The translations under genes and the position numbers were made by a program. Of a stretch of 9,303 nt of DNA, positions 1 to 5,599 are shown in pieces. How positions within the stretch are numbered: position 1 is the first letter of the stretch; each line of letters begins with the position of its first letter. The DNA is taken from the NCBI GenBank assembly GCA_050309735.1, contig JBNRMS010000009.1, positions 1 to 9,303 on the forward strand. The letters run 5' to 3'. The notes beneath the pieces were generated by a model. The model made no database searches and was not told the DNA's origin. It was given only the letters and a program-made list of their open reading frames with translations. The DNA is from UMGS1002 sp050309735 (GTDB lineage: Bacteria; Bacillota; Clostridia; Oscillospirales; CAG-272).

Positions 1-548
1 ACCGAGGAGAGGGATACTATAAAGATTCCGACGCCGCCTGCGACGGCTACGCAACAACCGAGCCCGGCGTTACTCTCGGCATAAAAACTGCCGACTGCGT
101 TCCGATTCTCCTTTCCGCCGTCTCTGACGGGAGAGCATACGCCGTCGGAGCGCTTCACGCCGGCTGGCGGGGCACGCTTGCCGGAATTGTAGCCGAGGGT
201 GTAAAGCGCCTCCTTTCGCTCGGAGCCCATCTTTCGGATATTCGAGCCGCCATCGGCCCGGCCATAGGTCAATGCTGCTTCGAGGTCGGCGCAGACGTGC
301 GCGATGAGATGCTGCTTTGCCTTGGCAGCGAGCTATGCTCGGAGCATGTACGAGCCTCGGACAGACGACCCGACAAATGGCATGCCGATCTCAAGGGCAT
401 AAACCGGCATATCCTTCTCTCGCTCGGCATCTCAGGCGAGCATATCGACACTTCCGCTCTCTGCACCTGCCACAACCCACAGCTCTTTTATTCTCACCGT
501 CGTGACGGCGAAGCTCGCGGAACTATGCTCTCGGTTATCGGGCTGTAA
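1..548 (+). CDS. pgeF: PgeF/YfiH family polyphenol oxidase (purine nucleoside phosphorylase), 5'-truncated by window edge
   Basis: About 181 C-terminal residues are read in frame from base 3 to the TAA at 546-548; the family is usually about 250-280 residues, so roughly the first third, including the QVH histidine, lies outside the window. Visible hallmarks are TADCVPILL (metal-ligand Cys about residue 32 of the fragment), GALHAGWRG (metal-ligand His about residue 52), IGPAIGQCCFEVG, and the C-terminal CTCHNPQLFYSHRRDG block. Members of this laccase-domain family are cytoplasmic metal-dependent enzymes; characterised homologues phosphorolyse or deaminate purine nucleosides and oxidise phenols, and E. 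coli PgeF/YfiH is also linked to editing of peptidoglycan precursors. The gene is convergent with the VWA operon, and its stop codon overlaps the start of a structured 3' region. The family call is firm; the physiological substrate here is not determined. Confidence 0.93.
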   Translation, partial: RGEGYYKDSDAACDGYATTEPGVTLGIKTADCVPILLSAVSDGRAYAVGALHAGWRGTLAGIVAEGVKRLLSLGAHLSDIRAAIGPAIGQCCFEVGADVRDEMLLCLGSELCSEHVRASDRRPDKWHADLKGINRHILLSLGISGEHIDTSALCTCHNPQLFYSHRRDGEARGTMLSVIGL

Positions 549-614
549 AACCTGAGGATTGAAATCGATTTCAAGAGCCTCAGAACGGGCGGATTTTAAA
601 GAGGCTCAGGTTTT
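547..614 (+). other. Structured 3' region with competing helices, terminator-like
   Basis: The first arm, AAAACCTGAG at 547-556, overlaps the pgeF stop and pairs perfectly with CTCAGGTTTT at 605-614. Inside lie a perfect 16-bp palindrome, TTGAAATCGATTTCAA (559-574), and two further helices: CTGAGG 552-557 with CCTCAG 578-583, and GAGCCTC 575-581 with GAGGCTC 601-607. The helices share bases, so not all can form together. The GAGCCTC/GAGGCTC hairpin is followed by TTTT and A/T-rich sequence, so a rho-independent terminator for pgeF is the simplest reading. The 16-bp palindrome could also be a protein-binding site, but nothing in the sequence shows this. Confidence 0.5.
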
Positions 615-638
615 AATATAAAAATATCATTATCTTAT

Positions 639-681
639 AAAATCAATCAAGGCCGCCATTTTGGCAGCCTTGATTGATTTT
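639..681. terminator. Bidirectional rho-independent terminator between convergent genes
   Basis: A perfect 15-bp stem (639-653 with 667-681) is extended, after one mismatch, by GCCA/TGGC around a 3-nt loop. The stem ends in T-runs on both strands: TTTT at 678-681 reading plus, and TTTT from the A-run at 639-642 reading minus. It lies between pgeF (+) and the four-helix membrane protein gene (-), and the last arm base is also the first base of that gene's TAA stop, so it can stop transcripts from both sides. Confidence 0.92.
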
Positions 682-1097
682 TAGTTATCTTGTTTTTTCC
701 TGATCAGCAAGCAAAGGCAGAAATCTGTCGCGAGCAGGAGCGATATGAAAAATCCTATAATAGAATAGTATTCCAAGCCAAAAAAGAGCGGGGTTATCGA
801 AGCAAAAAGGGCTACAGCTAAAAGAATCAAGTTTAAATCTATAATTCTCCCCCCGGATTCTCCCCGCAGCAAGGCAAAAAACATAACAAGAATCACACAG
901 GTGAGCAACGCTGTAATAAGAGGCCCGAAATTTGCATATCCAAATGGCGTCAGGTCAAAATAAGAAAAGCTTTTTCTTATAGCTCCTCCGCCCTCAGCAG
1001 GTGAAACTGCGAAGTTTAGCACGGCGCCCCACGGAAGAATTTCAAGTATCAAGGTCAGCACCGTCGTTATAACCCCGATAATTTTCAGTTTCCTCAT
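681..1097 (-). CDS. Small four-helix integral membrane protein, last gene of the sigma/VWA operon
   Basis: The 138-residue protein has four predicted membrane segments, about residues 5-29, 56-77, 86-107 and 111-132, and a short basic tail (RKKQ). The longest loop, between segments 1 and 2, carries the motif SYFDLTPFGYANFGPL. I recognise no catalytic residues and no named family, although similar short clostridial membrane proteins with an FDLTPFGYANFGP motif exist as far as I recall. The start is well supported: ATG at 1097 overlaps the TGA of the VWA gene as ATGA, and a strong Shine-Dalgarno (GGAGGAGGAGG, spacer 3) lies inside the end of that gene. Translational coupling implies that the product is made together with the VWA lipoprotein; a partner role at the membrane is inference. 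Confidence 0.85.
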   Translation of the reverse strand: MRKLKIIGVITTVLTLILEILPWGAVLNFAVSPAEGGGAIRKSFSYFDLTPFGYANFGPLITALLTCVILVMFFALLRGESGGRIIDLNLILLAVALFASITPLFFGLEYYSIIGFFISLLLATDFCLCLLIRKKQDN

Positions 1098-2701
1098 CGG
1101 CCTCCTCCTCCCCTTGCGGCAAGCACTTCAATCAGGCTGCGAAACTCCGCTTTGTATGAATCAGCGGCAAGATCCACTGTATTCAGAATCTCGAGTACGT
1201 CCTCTATCCCGGCATTACCGAGATATCTGCTCCGGTGTAGGAGCATGGCAGTCTTTGTAACGGCGGTGATAAATTTAAAGTCTTCGCTGGGTGATGATGT
1301 GTAGTCCTTTTGCCCTATCTTGTATTCGTTAAGAAGGCTCTCTGTCTCTTCGGGATTTTTGTATCTCACCGCAAGCTTCATCCACGCGCCCGCCGACATC
1401 GCCCTATCGGTTAGCTTAAGTTCATAACAGACCGTCACAGTATGCCCCGCGCCAATCTCGCCGGCGTCCTTTGTATCATCCTCGAAGTCTTCGGCCTTGA
1501 GCAGCCGATTCTCATATCCCACAAGGCGATAAGAGTCTACATATTCGGGATCGAAGGTGAGCTGCAGCTTCACATCGTCGGCGACTGTGTAGAGCGTGCC
1601 GATAAGATCCTTACCAAACACCTTTTCTGCCTCGGCCTCACCGTCGATATAATAGTAAACGCCGTTGCCGTTGTTGGCTAGTGTTTCCATCTTCTCGTCG
1701 CGGTAATTGCCCGTGCCAAAGCCGAGCACCGAGAGGTAAACTCCCTCATCCCGCTTCTCTGAAATAAAGCTTTTAAGTTCGGCAGCCGAGTTGATCCCAA
1801 CATTCAGGTCACCGTCCGACGCCATAATTATTCTATTGTTTCCCCCCTCGATGTAATATTTTTTAGCAATCTGATAAGCCATCTTGAGACCGGCCTCGCC
1901 GTTTGTCGAACCGCTCGCGTTAAGAGAATTTACAGTCTTTATTATTTTATCCCCCCGGTTACCCTCGCAGCCCTCAAGAACTACTTCCTCGCCGCCCGCG
2001 TATGTGACAATCGAGACGATATCATTGTCTCCGAGCTGCTCTGTAAGATATGTGAAGGCGATTTTGAGCAGCCCGAGCTTGTCGGTTGAGTCCATAGAGC
2101 CAGAGATATCGATGAGAAAAACGAGGTTGTTGCCGCGCGGCGTCACCTTATCGTCGGCCGCAAGGCCAATGCGCAGCAGCGCCGCCTCACTATTCCAAGG
2201 GCAATTTGAAATCTCGAAATTCACGCCAAACAACTCACCCCCCGAAGGCTTTTTATAATCATAACTAAAATAGTTAATCATCTCCTCTGTGCGAATCGAG
2301 GAGCCGGCATAGTCTATCAGATTATCAAGTGTATAGCCCGAATTCACAAGCTTGCGAAAATAAGAGTATGAAGCGGTATCAACGTCGGCCGAGAAGGTTG
2401 AGACGGCATTTTCAGATACTTTAATAAAAGGGTTTTCGACAATCTTTCCATGGTTTTCGGTGATATATTCCTCCATGTCTTCAATTTTTTCTCCCGCCTC
2501 GGCTGCCAGCTTCCGCGCAAGCTCGGCCGCTACCTCGGCCGGTATTTCTTGTTCGGAGGCATCAAGATCGAAATAAAACTTACTGTATCCGTCGTTGTCT
2601 CCATAATATTGGCCTTCTTCGTTGCTTGCCGAGCAGGAAAAAAGAGAGGCGAGAATTGCAAGTGCGAGCAGGGCTGCAGATATACATTTTATGTGTTTCA
2701 T
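1094..2701 (-). CDS. YfbK-like von Willebrand factor A domain lipoprotein
   Basis: The 535-residue protein begins with a lipoprotein signal peptide: basic start, hydrophobic run about 8-20, and lipobox L-F-S-C with the lipidated Cys at 23, so it should be anchored on the outer face of the membrane. Residues 30-90 are acidic and linker-like. Residues about 90-160 match the N-terminal domain that precedes VWA in YfbK (NPFIKVSENAVSTFSADVDT, then RTEEMINYF). The VWA domain (about 192-370) has an intact MIDAS: D198-x-S200-x-S202, T266 and D296 (ASDGD), so divalent-metal-dependent binding is expected. Residues 375-530 correspond to the YfbK C-terminal domain (DUF3520). E. coli YfbK is about 575 residues, so this copy is full length. 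It lies 39 nt after the anti-sigma gene with Shine-Dalgarno AAAGGA (spacer 11). COG2304 members are often mislabelled calcium-activated chloride channels; the ligand is unknown. Confidence 0.92.
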   Translation of the reverse strand: MKHIKCISAALLALAILASLFSCSASNEEGQYYGDNDGYSKFYFDLDASEQEIPAEVAAELARKLAAEAGEKIEDMEEYITENHGKIVENPFIKVSENAVSTFSADVDTASYSYFRKLVNSGYTLDNLIDYAGSSIRTEEMINYFSYDYKKPSGGELFGVNFEISNCPWNSEAALLRIGLAADDKVTPRGNNLVFLIDISGSMDSTDKLGLLKIAFTYLTEQLGDNDIVSIVTYAGGEEVVLEGCEGNRGDKIIKTVNSLNASGSTNGEAGLKMAYQIAKKYYIEGGNNRIIMASDGDLNVGINSAAELKSFISEKRDEGVYLSVLGFGTGNYRDEKMETLANNGNGVYYYIDGEAEAEKVFGKDLIGTLYTVADDVKLQLTFDPEYVDSYRLVGYENRLLKAEDFEDDTKDAGEIGAGHTVTVCYELKLTDRAMSAGAWMKLAVRYKNPEETESLLNEYKIGQKDYTSSPSEDFKFITAVTKTAMLLHRSRYLGNAGIEDVLEILNTVDLAADSYKAEFRSLIEVLAARGGGGR

Positions 2702-2740
2702 AGTCGCGCAAATCCTTTCAAATCAAATATTTTTGTGGTT

Positions 2741-3343
2741 TTAGCTGTTGACAATTTCAAAGACATTTTGCGTAAATTGCGGCGCGGGCTCAAGCTCGGG
2801 CGAATAGTCAAAAAGTTCGCCAAACCCGATGTTTCCCACCGAGGGTATAAGATGCGGGGTGATAACCCCTCCGCTCCCGTTTGAAATCCAGAAAAGCAGC
2901 TTTTCCTCAACCTTGCCACAGCCTATCGGACTGCCCGAGCCAAGCACTCTTTGAAGGTTGTCGCATTCGCTCGCCGATATCGTGACAACGCTGTATTCGT
3001 CCTCTCCCTCATAGCGCCAGATAAGCTTTGCGCTGCCGTCAAAGAGGTCTACCTCTCTCATTTTTAAAATAACGGCACCGCTCGAATCGGCCGCGCCGCG
3101 CAGCACCTCCTCGAATTCCGATACGTGGTCTTTGCTGAAATCCGGTTGATTTTTAACTTTAAAAAGACTTGGAATCTGAATCAGGGCAATAATAACAACA
3201 AGGCAAGCGGCGGCAGCCAAATAGCGCACATTCATTTTTCTCTTCTCCCGCCTGTATCGCCCGGCCTCAGCTATGAGCCTGTCGTCAATCAGACCAAGCT
3301 CGTCAAGAAGGTATTCGGCAGCGCGTCTTTTATCATTTCTCAC
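2741..3343 (-). CDS. Single-pass membrane anti-sigma factor-like protein
   Basis: The 200-residue protein has a cytoplasmic, charged N-terminus (1-38, including DELGLIDDRLIAEA), one membrane segment at about 39-60, and a ~140-residue extracytoplasmic domain that I do not recognise. The short N-terminus with an IDDxxIxEA-like motif followed by one helix is common in clostridial proteins encoded just after ECF sigma genes. The zinc-binding HxxxCxxC signature of classical ZAS anti-sigma factors is absent; the only cysteines are in or beyond the membrane segment. The start is GTG at 3343-3341, overlapping the TGA of the sigma gene (GTGA), with Shine-Dalgarno GGGAGGGA about 5 nt upstream. Coupling to the sigma gene argues strongly for regulation of that sigma factor. 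The topology is clear; the anti-sigma function is inferred from position and architecture. Confidence 0.82.
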   Translation of the reverse strand: MRNDKRRAAEYLLDELGLIDDRLIAEAGRYRREKRKMNVRYLAAAACLVVIIALIQIPSLFKVKNQPDFSKDHVSEFEEVLRGAADSSGAVILKMREVDLFDGSAKLIWRYEGEDEYSVVTISASECDNLQRVLGSGSPIGCGKVEEKLLFWISNGSGGVITPHLIPSVGNIGFGELFDYSPELEPAPQFTQNVFEIVNS

Positions 3344-3894
3344 ATCAATCCCTCCCTCTCAAGCTCCTCTCTCAACTCGCACCGCGCCCGAAAGAGAACT
3401 GTCTTAACCTTGCCCTCGCTAATACGCAGCCGCCGGGCAATATCGCCGAGCGACATAGAGTTAAAATATCGCAGCACAAAAATTGTCCGCTTCTCCTCGG
3501 CGAGCGAAGAAATAAAGCGATTAAGCAGTTCTGAGAGACGACCGTTTTCATATTCGGCCTCAACTCCCCAGCCGTCGGGAATGCACTCGGCAAGCTCATC
3601 GAGCATAAGCTCAACTCCGCCATCCCGCTTCTTCCGGTGCCGCGCACGATACCTGTCTATTGAGAGCCTTCTCACTATCTTTGAGAGATATGCCCCCAGA
3701 TATACCGGGCGATCCTCGGGCATTCTCTGCCATGCCGCAAGGTATGTATCGTTAACGCATTCCTCGGCATCCTCACGCGAATTAAGAAGCGAGAAGGAAA
3801 GGCTTCCGAGCATCCTTCCGTATTTCTCGTCTGTCTCATAAACCGCTCTCTCCGAGCGTTCCCAGTAAAGGTCCACTATCCGGTAGTCCTCCAT
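3340..3894 (-). CDS. ECF-type RNA polymerase sigma-70 family sigma factor
   Basis: The 184-residue protein has the usual ECF size and two-domain layout. Region 2 covers about residues 21-90 (NSREDAEECVNDTYLAAW for region 2.1/2.2, then AYLSKIVRRLSIDRYRARHR for 2.3/2.4), and region 4 covers about 125-178 (LAEEKRTIFVLRYFNSMSL, then the helix-turn-helix LGDIARRLRISEGKVKTVLFRAR). No C-terminal sensor extension is present, so control presumably comes from the membrane protein encoded next. The ATG at 3894 is preceded by a G-rich Shine-Dalgarno (GGGGGGA). It is the first gene of a four-gene minus-strand operon, with one sigma-A-like and one ECF-like promoter upstream. The ECF group and target regulon cannot be assigned from sequence alone. 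Confidence 0.95.
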   Translation of the reverse strand: MEDYRIVDLYWERSERAVYETDEKYGRMLGSLSFSLLNSREDAEECVNDTYLAAWQRMPEDRPVYLGAYLSKIVRRLSIDRYRARHRKKRDGGVELMLDELAECIPDGWGVEAEYENGRLSELLNRFISSLAEEKRTIFVLRYFNSMSLGDIARRLRISEGKVKTVLFRARCELREELEREGLM

Positions 3895-3930
3895 AATGTC
3901 CCCCCATCCTTTTACGGGTTCTCACCCTAT

Positions 3931-3958
3931 ATGTCGCTAAAAACCAAAAATCGTTTCG
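3931..3958 (-). promoter_or_regulatory. Candidate ECF-type promoter (autoregulation of the sigma operon)
   Basis: Read on the minus strand, a -35 CGAAAC (3958-3953) is separated by 16 nt from a -10 CGACAT (3936-3931). This fits the general ECF pattern (-35 with AAC, -10 starting CGAC or CGTC, spacing 16-17) known from Bacillus SigX/SigW/SigM promoters. Predicted transcription starts near 3924, about 30 nt before the sigma ATG at 3894. ECF operons commonly drive themselves, which supports the call; the motif is short, so chance remains possible. Confidence 0.55.
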
Positions 3959-3993
3959 TTGATTGTTAAAAAAAGTTCAATTTTACCAAAAAA

Positions 3994-4022
3994 ATTATAT
4001 CAGATATCAAAGTAGAATGCAA
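3994..4022 (-). promoter_or_regulatory. Sigma-A-like promoter of the sigma/anti-sigma/VWA operon
   Basis: On the minus strand TTGCAT (4022-4017), a 17-nt spacer and a perfect TATAAT (3999-3994) form a housekeeping promoter. The -10 is preceded by TG one base upstream (TGATATAAT), an extended -10. The start would fall near 3987, leaving a ~93-nt leader that contains the candidate ECF promoter. It would supply basal expression of the operon. Confidence 0.7.
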
Positions 4023-4042
4023 TAAGCAGATTTTTTGATGTG

Positions 4043-4071
4043 TTTTGACTGTATTTTTCAAATGGTCAAAA
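4043..4071. promoter_or_regulatory. Inverted repeat upstream of the glycerol-3-phosphate operon promoter, possible operator
   Basis: TTTTGAC (4043-4049) and its exact reverse complement GTCAAAA (4065-4071) flank a 15-nt A/T-rich spacer. The centre is about 54 nt before the predicted start, just upstream of the -35 at 4076, which is a usual place for an activator site. The arms are short and A/T-rich, so a protein site is only a suggestion. Confidence 0.3.
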
Positions 4072-4075
4072 ACGC

Positions 4076-4104
4076 TTGACAATATATTTTGCGAATGCTA
4101 CAAT
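4076..4104 (+). promoter_or_regulatory. Sigma-A promoter of the glycerol-3-phosphate dehydrogenase operon
   Basis: A consensus TTGACA (4076-4081), a 17-nt spacer and TACAAT (4099-4104) lie 73 nt before the first ATG of the operon. Predicted transcription starts near 4111, giving a leader of about 66 nt. It is one of the closest matches to consensus in the window and is divergent from the sigma operon promoters. Confidence 0.88.
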
Positions 4105-4124
4105 GAATTATAAAATATAAAATA

Positions 4125-4160
4125 TTCCGCCTTGCCGACAAGCGAGGGCGGACTGCGGAA
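4125..4160 (+). promoter_or_regulatory. Potential leader RNA structure before the glpA-like gene
   Basis: Two mutually exclusive helices can form in the 5' leader. TTCCGC (4125-4130) can pair with GCGGAA (4155-4160), enclosing a small CTTG/CAAG hairpin (4131-4134 with 4139-4142). Alternatively CCGCC (4127-4131) can pair with GGCGG (4147-4151). The first helix ends at the Shine-Dalgarno AAAGGGA (4159-4165), so it could affect initiation. No known riboswitch or antiterminator class is recognised. Confidence 0.3.
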
Positions 4161-4176
4161 AGGGATTATAACTATA

Positions 4177-5598
4177 ATGTACGATGTTGCGATAATAGGC
4201 GCCGGTGTTGTCGGCGGACTTATTGCGCGTGAGCTTTCGAAATATCGCCTCAAAATTGTTATCCTTGAGAGAGAATACGACGTTGCAATGGGTGCCTCAA
4301 AGGCTAACAGTGCCATAGTTCACGCCGGATTTGACGCAAAGCCCGGCACGCTCAAAGCACTGCTCAATGTGCGCGGCTCAGAAATGTATGAAGCGCTCTC
4401 GGCCGAGCTTGGCGTGGCATATTCGAGAAACGGTGCACTCGTCGTTGGTACAGACCAGGAGCTTGATATGCTCAACGAGCTAAAAAAACGCGGCGAGACA
4501 AACCGGGTCAAGGGGCTTTCAATAATTTCGGGCGAAAAGCTCAGGGAGCTTGAACCCCATCTCAACAGAGAAATGACCGCCGCCCTCTTTGTTCCGACGA
4601 GCGCTCTCACCTGCCCTTTCGGCCTCACCGTTGCCGCCATCGGAAACGCGATGGACAACGGCACCGAGTTGCGTCTCGGCTTCCGCGTTACAAGTATCCG
4701 CCGAACATCGAATTGTTATGAGCTTAGCTCCTTTGGCGAGAGTGTCGAGGCGAGGTATTATATAAACTGCGCCGGGCTGCACTCGGGCGAGGTATACGCC
4801 ATGGTCGGCGGCGAGCCGCCCGCACAGATACCGCGGGCCGGCGAATATCTCCTTCTTGACAAAGAGTGCGGGGGACTTGCGCGCCACACCATCTTCCCAA
4901 CCCCGACAAAGGCCGGAAAGGGCGTTCTTGTGACGCCGACCGTTCACGGAAATCTTATGCTCGGCCCTTGTTCGATAGTACGAGACGATCCTGACAATCT
5001 CATAACAACGCCCGCGGGACTTAACGATGTCATCGAAAGAACAAAAAAGACCTTTTTGAATATTCCCTATAACAAGGTGATAACCTCATTCACCGGTCTG
5101 CGCTCGGTCGACGACGACTTTATTATATTGCCGGGAGATAGATGTGTAAACCTGATGCGAATAGGCAGCCCGGGGCTGTCTGCCGCTCCGGCAATTGCTG
5201 AGCATGTCCGGGATATGCTTGCCGATATCGGACTTGAGCTTGTGCCGCGCAAGGATTTTAATCCGAACCGCGAGCCATATCACAATGTCAGCGAAATGAG
5301 CGCGGACGAGCTAAATCTCCTTATCAAAAAAGACAAGAGATACGGCCGGATAATCTGCCGCTGCGAGGGCGTTAGTGAAGGCGAGATAGTTGAGGCTATC
5401 CACCGAAATCCCGGCGCCCGCGACCTTGACGGGATAAAACGCCGCACACGCGGAGGAATGGGAAGATGCCAGGGTGGCTTCTGCTCGCCTTATGTGCTCG
5501 AAATAATCTCGCGCGAGCGCGGGATTCAGCCCGAAGAGGTCACAAAATCGGGGCGTAACTCGTTTGTGCTGACCGGAAAAACAAAGGAGACTTGCTGA
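4177..5598 (+). CDS. glpA: GlpA-like FAD-dependent glycerol-3-phosphate dehydrogenase with BFD-like [2Fe-2S] domain
   Basis: The 473-residue flavoprotein is predicted to oxidise glycerol 3-phosphate to dihydroxyacetone phosphate and pass electrons to its operon partners. The N-terminal Rossmann FAD site is IIGAGVVGG (G8, G10, G13), followed by the DAO-family dehydrogenase fold with SKANSAIVHAGFD (41-53) and TSFTGLRSVDDDFIILP (303-319). The C-terminal ~85 residues form a BFD-like domain with four cysteines in the iron-sulfur pattern C394-x-C396-x34-C431-x4-C436 (ICRCEGVSEGEI, MGRCQGGFC). The ATG at 4177 is chosen because MYDVAIIGAG starts exactly at the Rossmann strand and has AAAGGGA upstream (spacer 11); an open frame reaches 15 codons further, but that extension has no conserved features. 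The stop is 1 nt from the next ATG. The related L-2-hydroxyglutarate oxidase family is an alternative; the BFD domain and neighbours favour GlpA. Confidence 0.87.
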   Translation: MYDVAIIGAGVVGGLIARELSKYRLKIVILEREYDVAMGASKANSAIVHAGFDAKPGTLKALLNVRGSEMYEALSAELGVAYSRNGALVVGTDQELDMLNELKKRGETNRVKGLSIISGEKLRELEPHLNREMTAALFVPTSALTCPFGLTVAAIGNAMDNGTELRLGFRVTSIRRTSNCYELSSFGESVEARYYINCAGLHSGEVYAMVGGEPPAQIPRAGEYLLLDKECGGLARHTIFPTPTKAGKGVLVTPTVHGNLMLGPCSIVRDDPDNLITTPAGLNDVIERTKKTFLNIPYNKVITSFTGLRSVDDDFIILPGDRCVNLMRIGSPGLSAAPAIAEHVRDMLADIGLELVPRKDFNPNREPYHNVSEMSADELNLLIKKDKRYGRIICRCEGVSEGEIVEAIHRNPGARDLDGIKRRTRGGMGRCQGGFCSPYVLEIISRERGIQPEEVTKSGRNSFVLTGKTKETC

Positions 5599-5599
5599 T

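Noticed and set aside
2450..2884. Plus-strand open frame (144 codons) opposite the VWA and anti-sigma genes
   Set aside because: It overlaps a well-supported lipoprotein signal peptide and the C-terminus of the anti-sigma-like gene in antisense; it has no independent signals.
3125..3841. Long plus-strand open frame (238 codons) across the sigma and anti-sigma genes
   Set aside because: It is antisense to two clearly coding genes, is Ser/Arg-rich with no domain, and has no promoter or ribosome binding site; it is a codon-use shadow.
4132..4176. 15-codon upstream extension of the GlpA-like protein
   Set aside because: The extension lies in the leader hairpin region and precedes MYDVAIIGAG, which is the normal family N-terminus with its own ribosome binding site.
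4519..4947. Minus-strand open frame (142 codons) inside the GlpA-like gene
   Set aside because: The sense frame encodes conserved dehydrogenase sequence throughout; this frame has no family resemblance.
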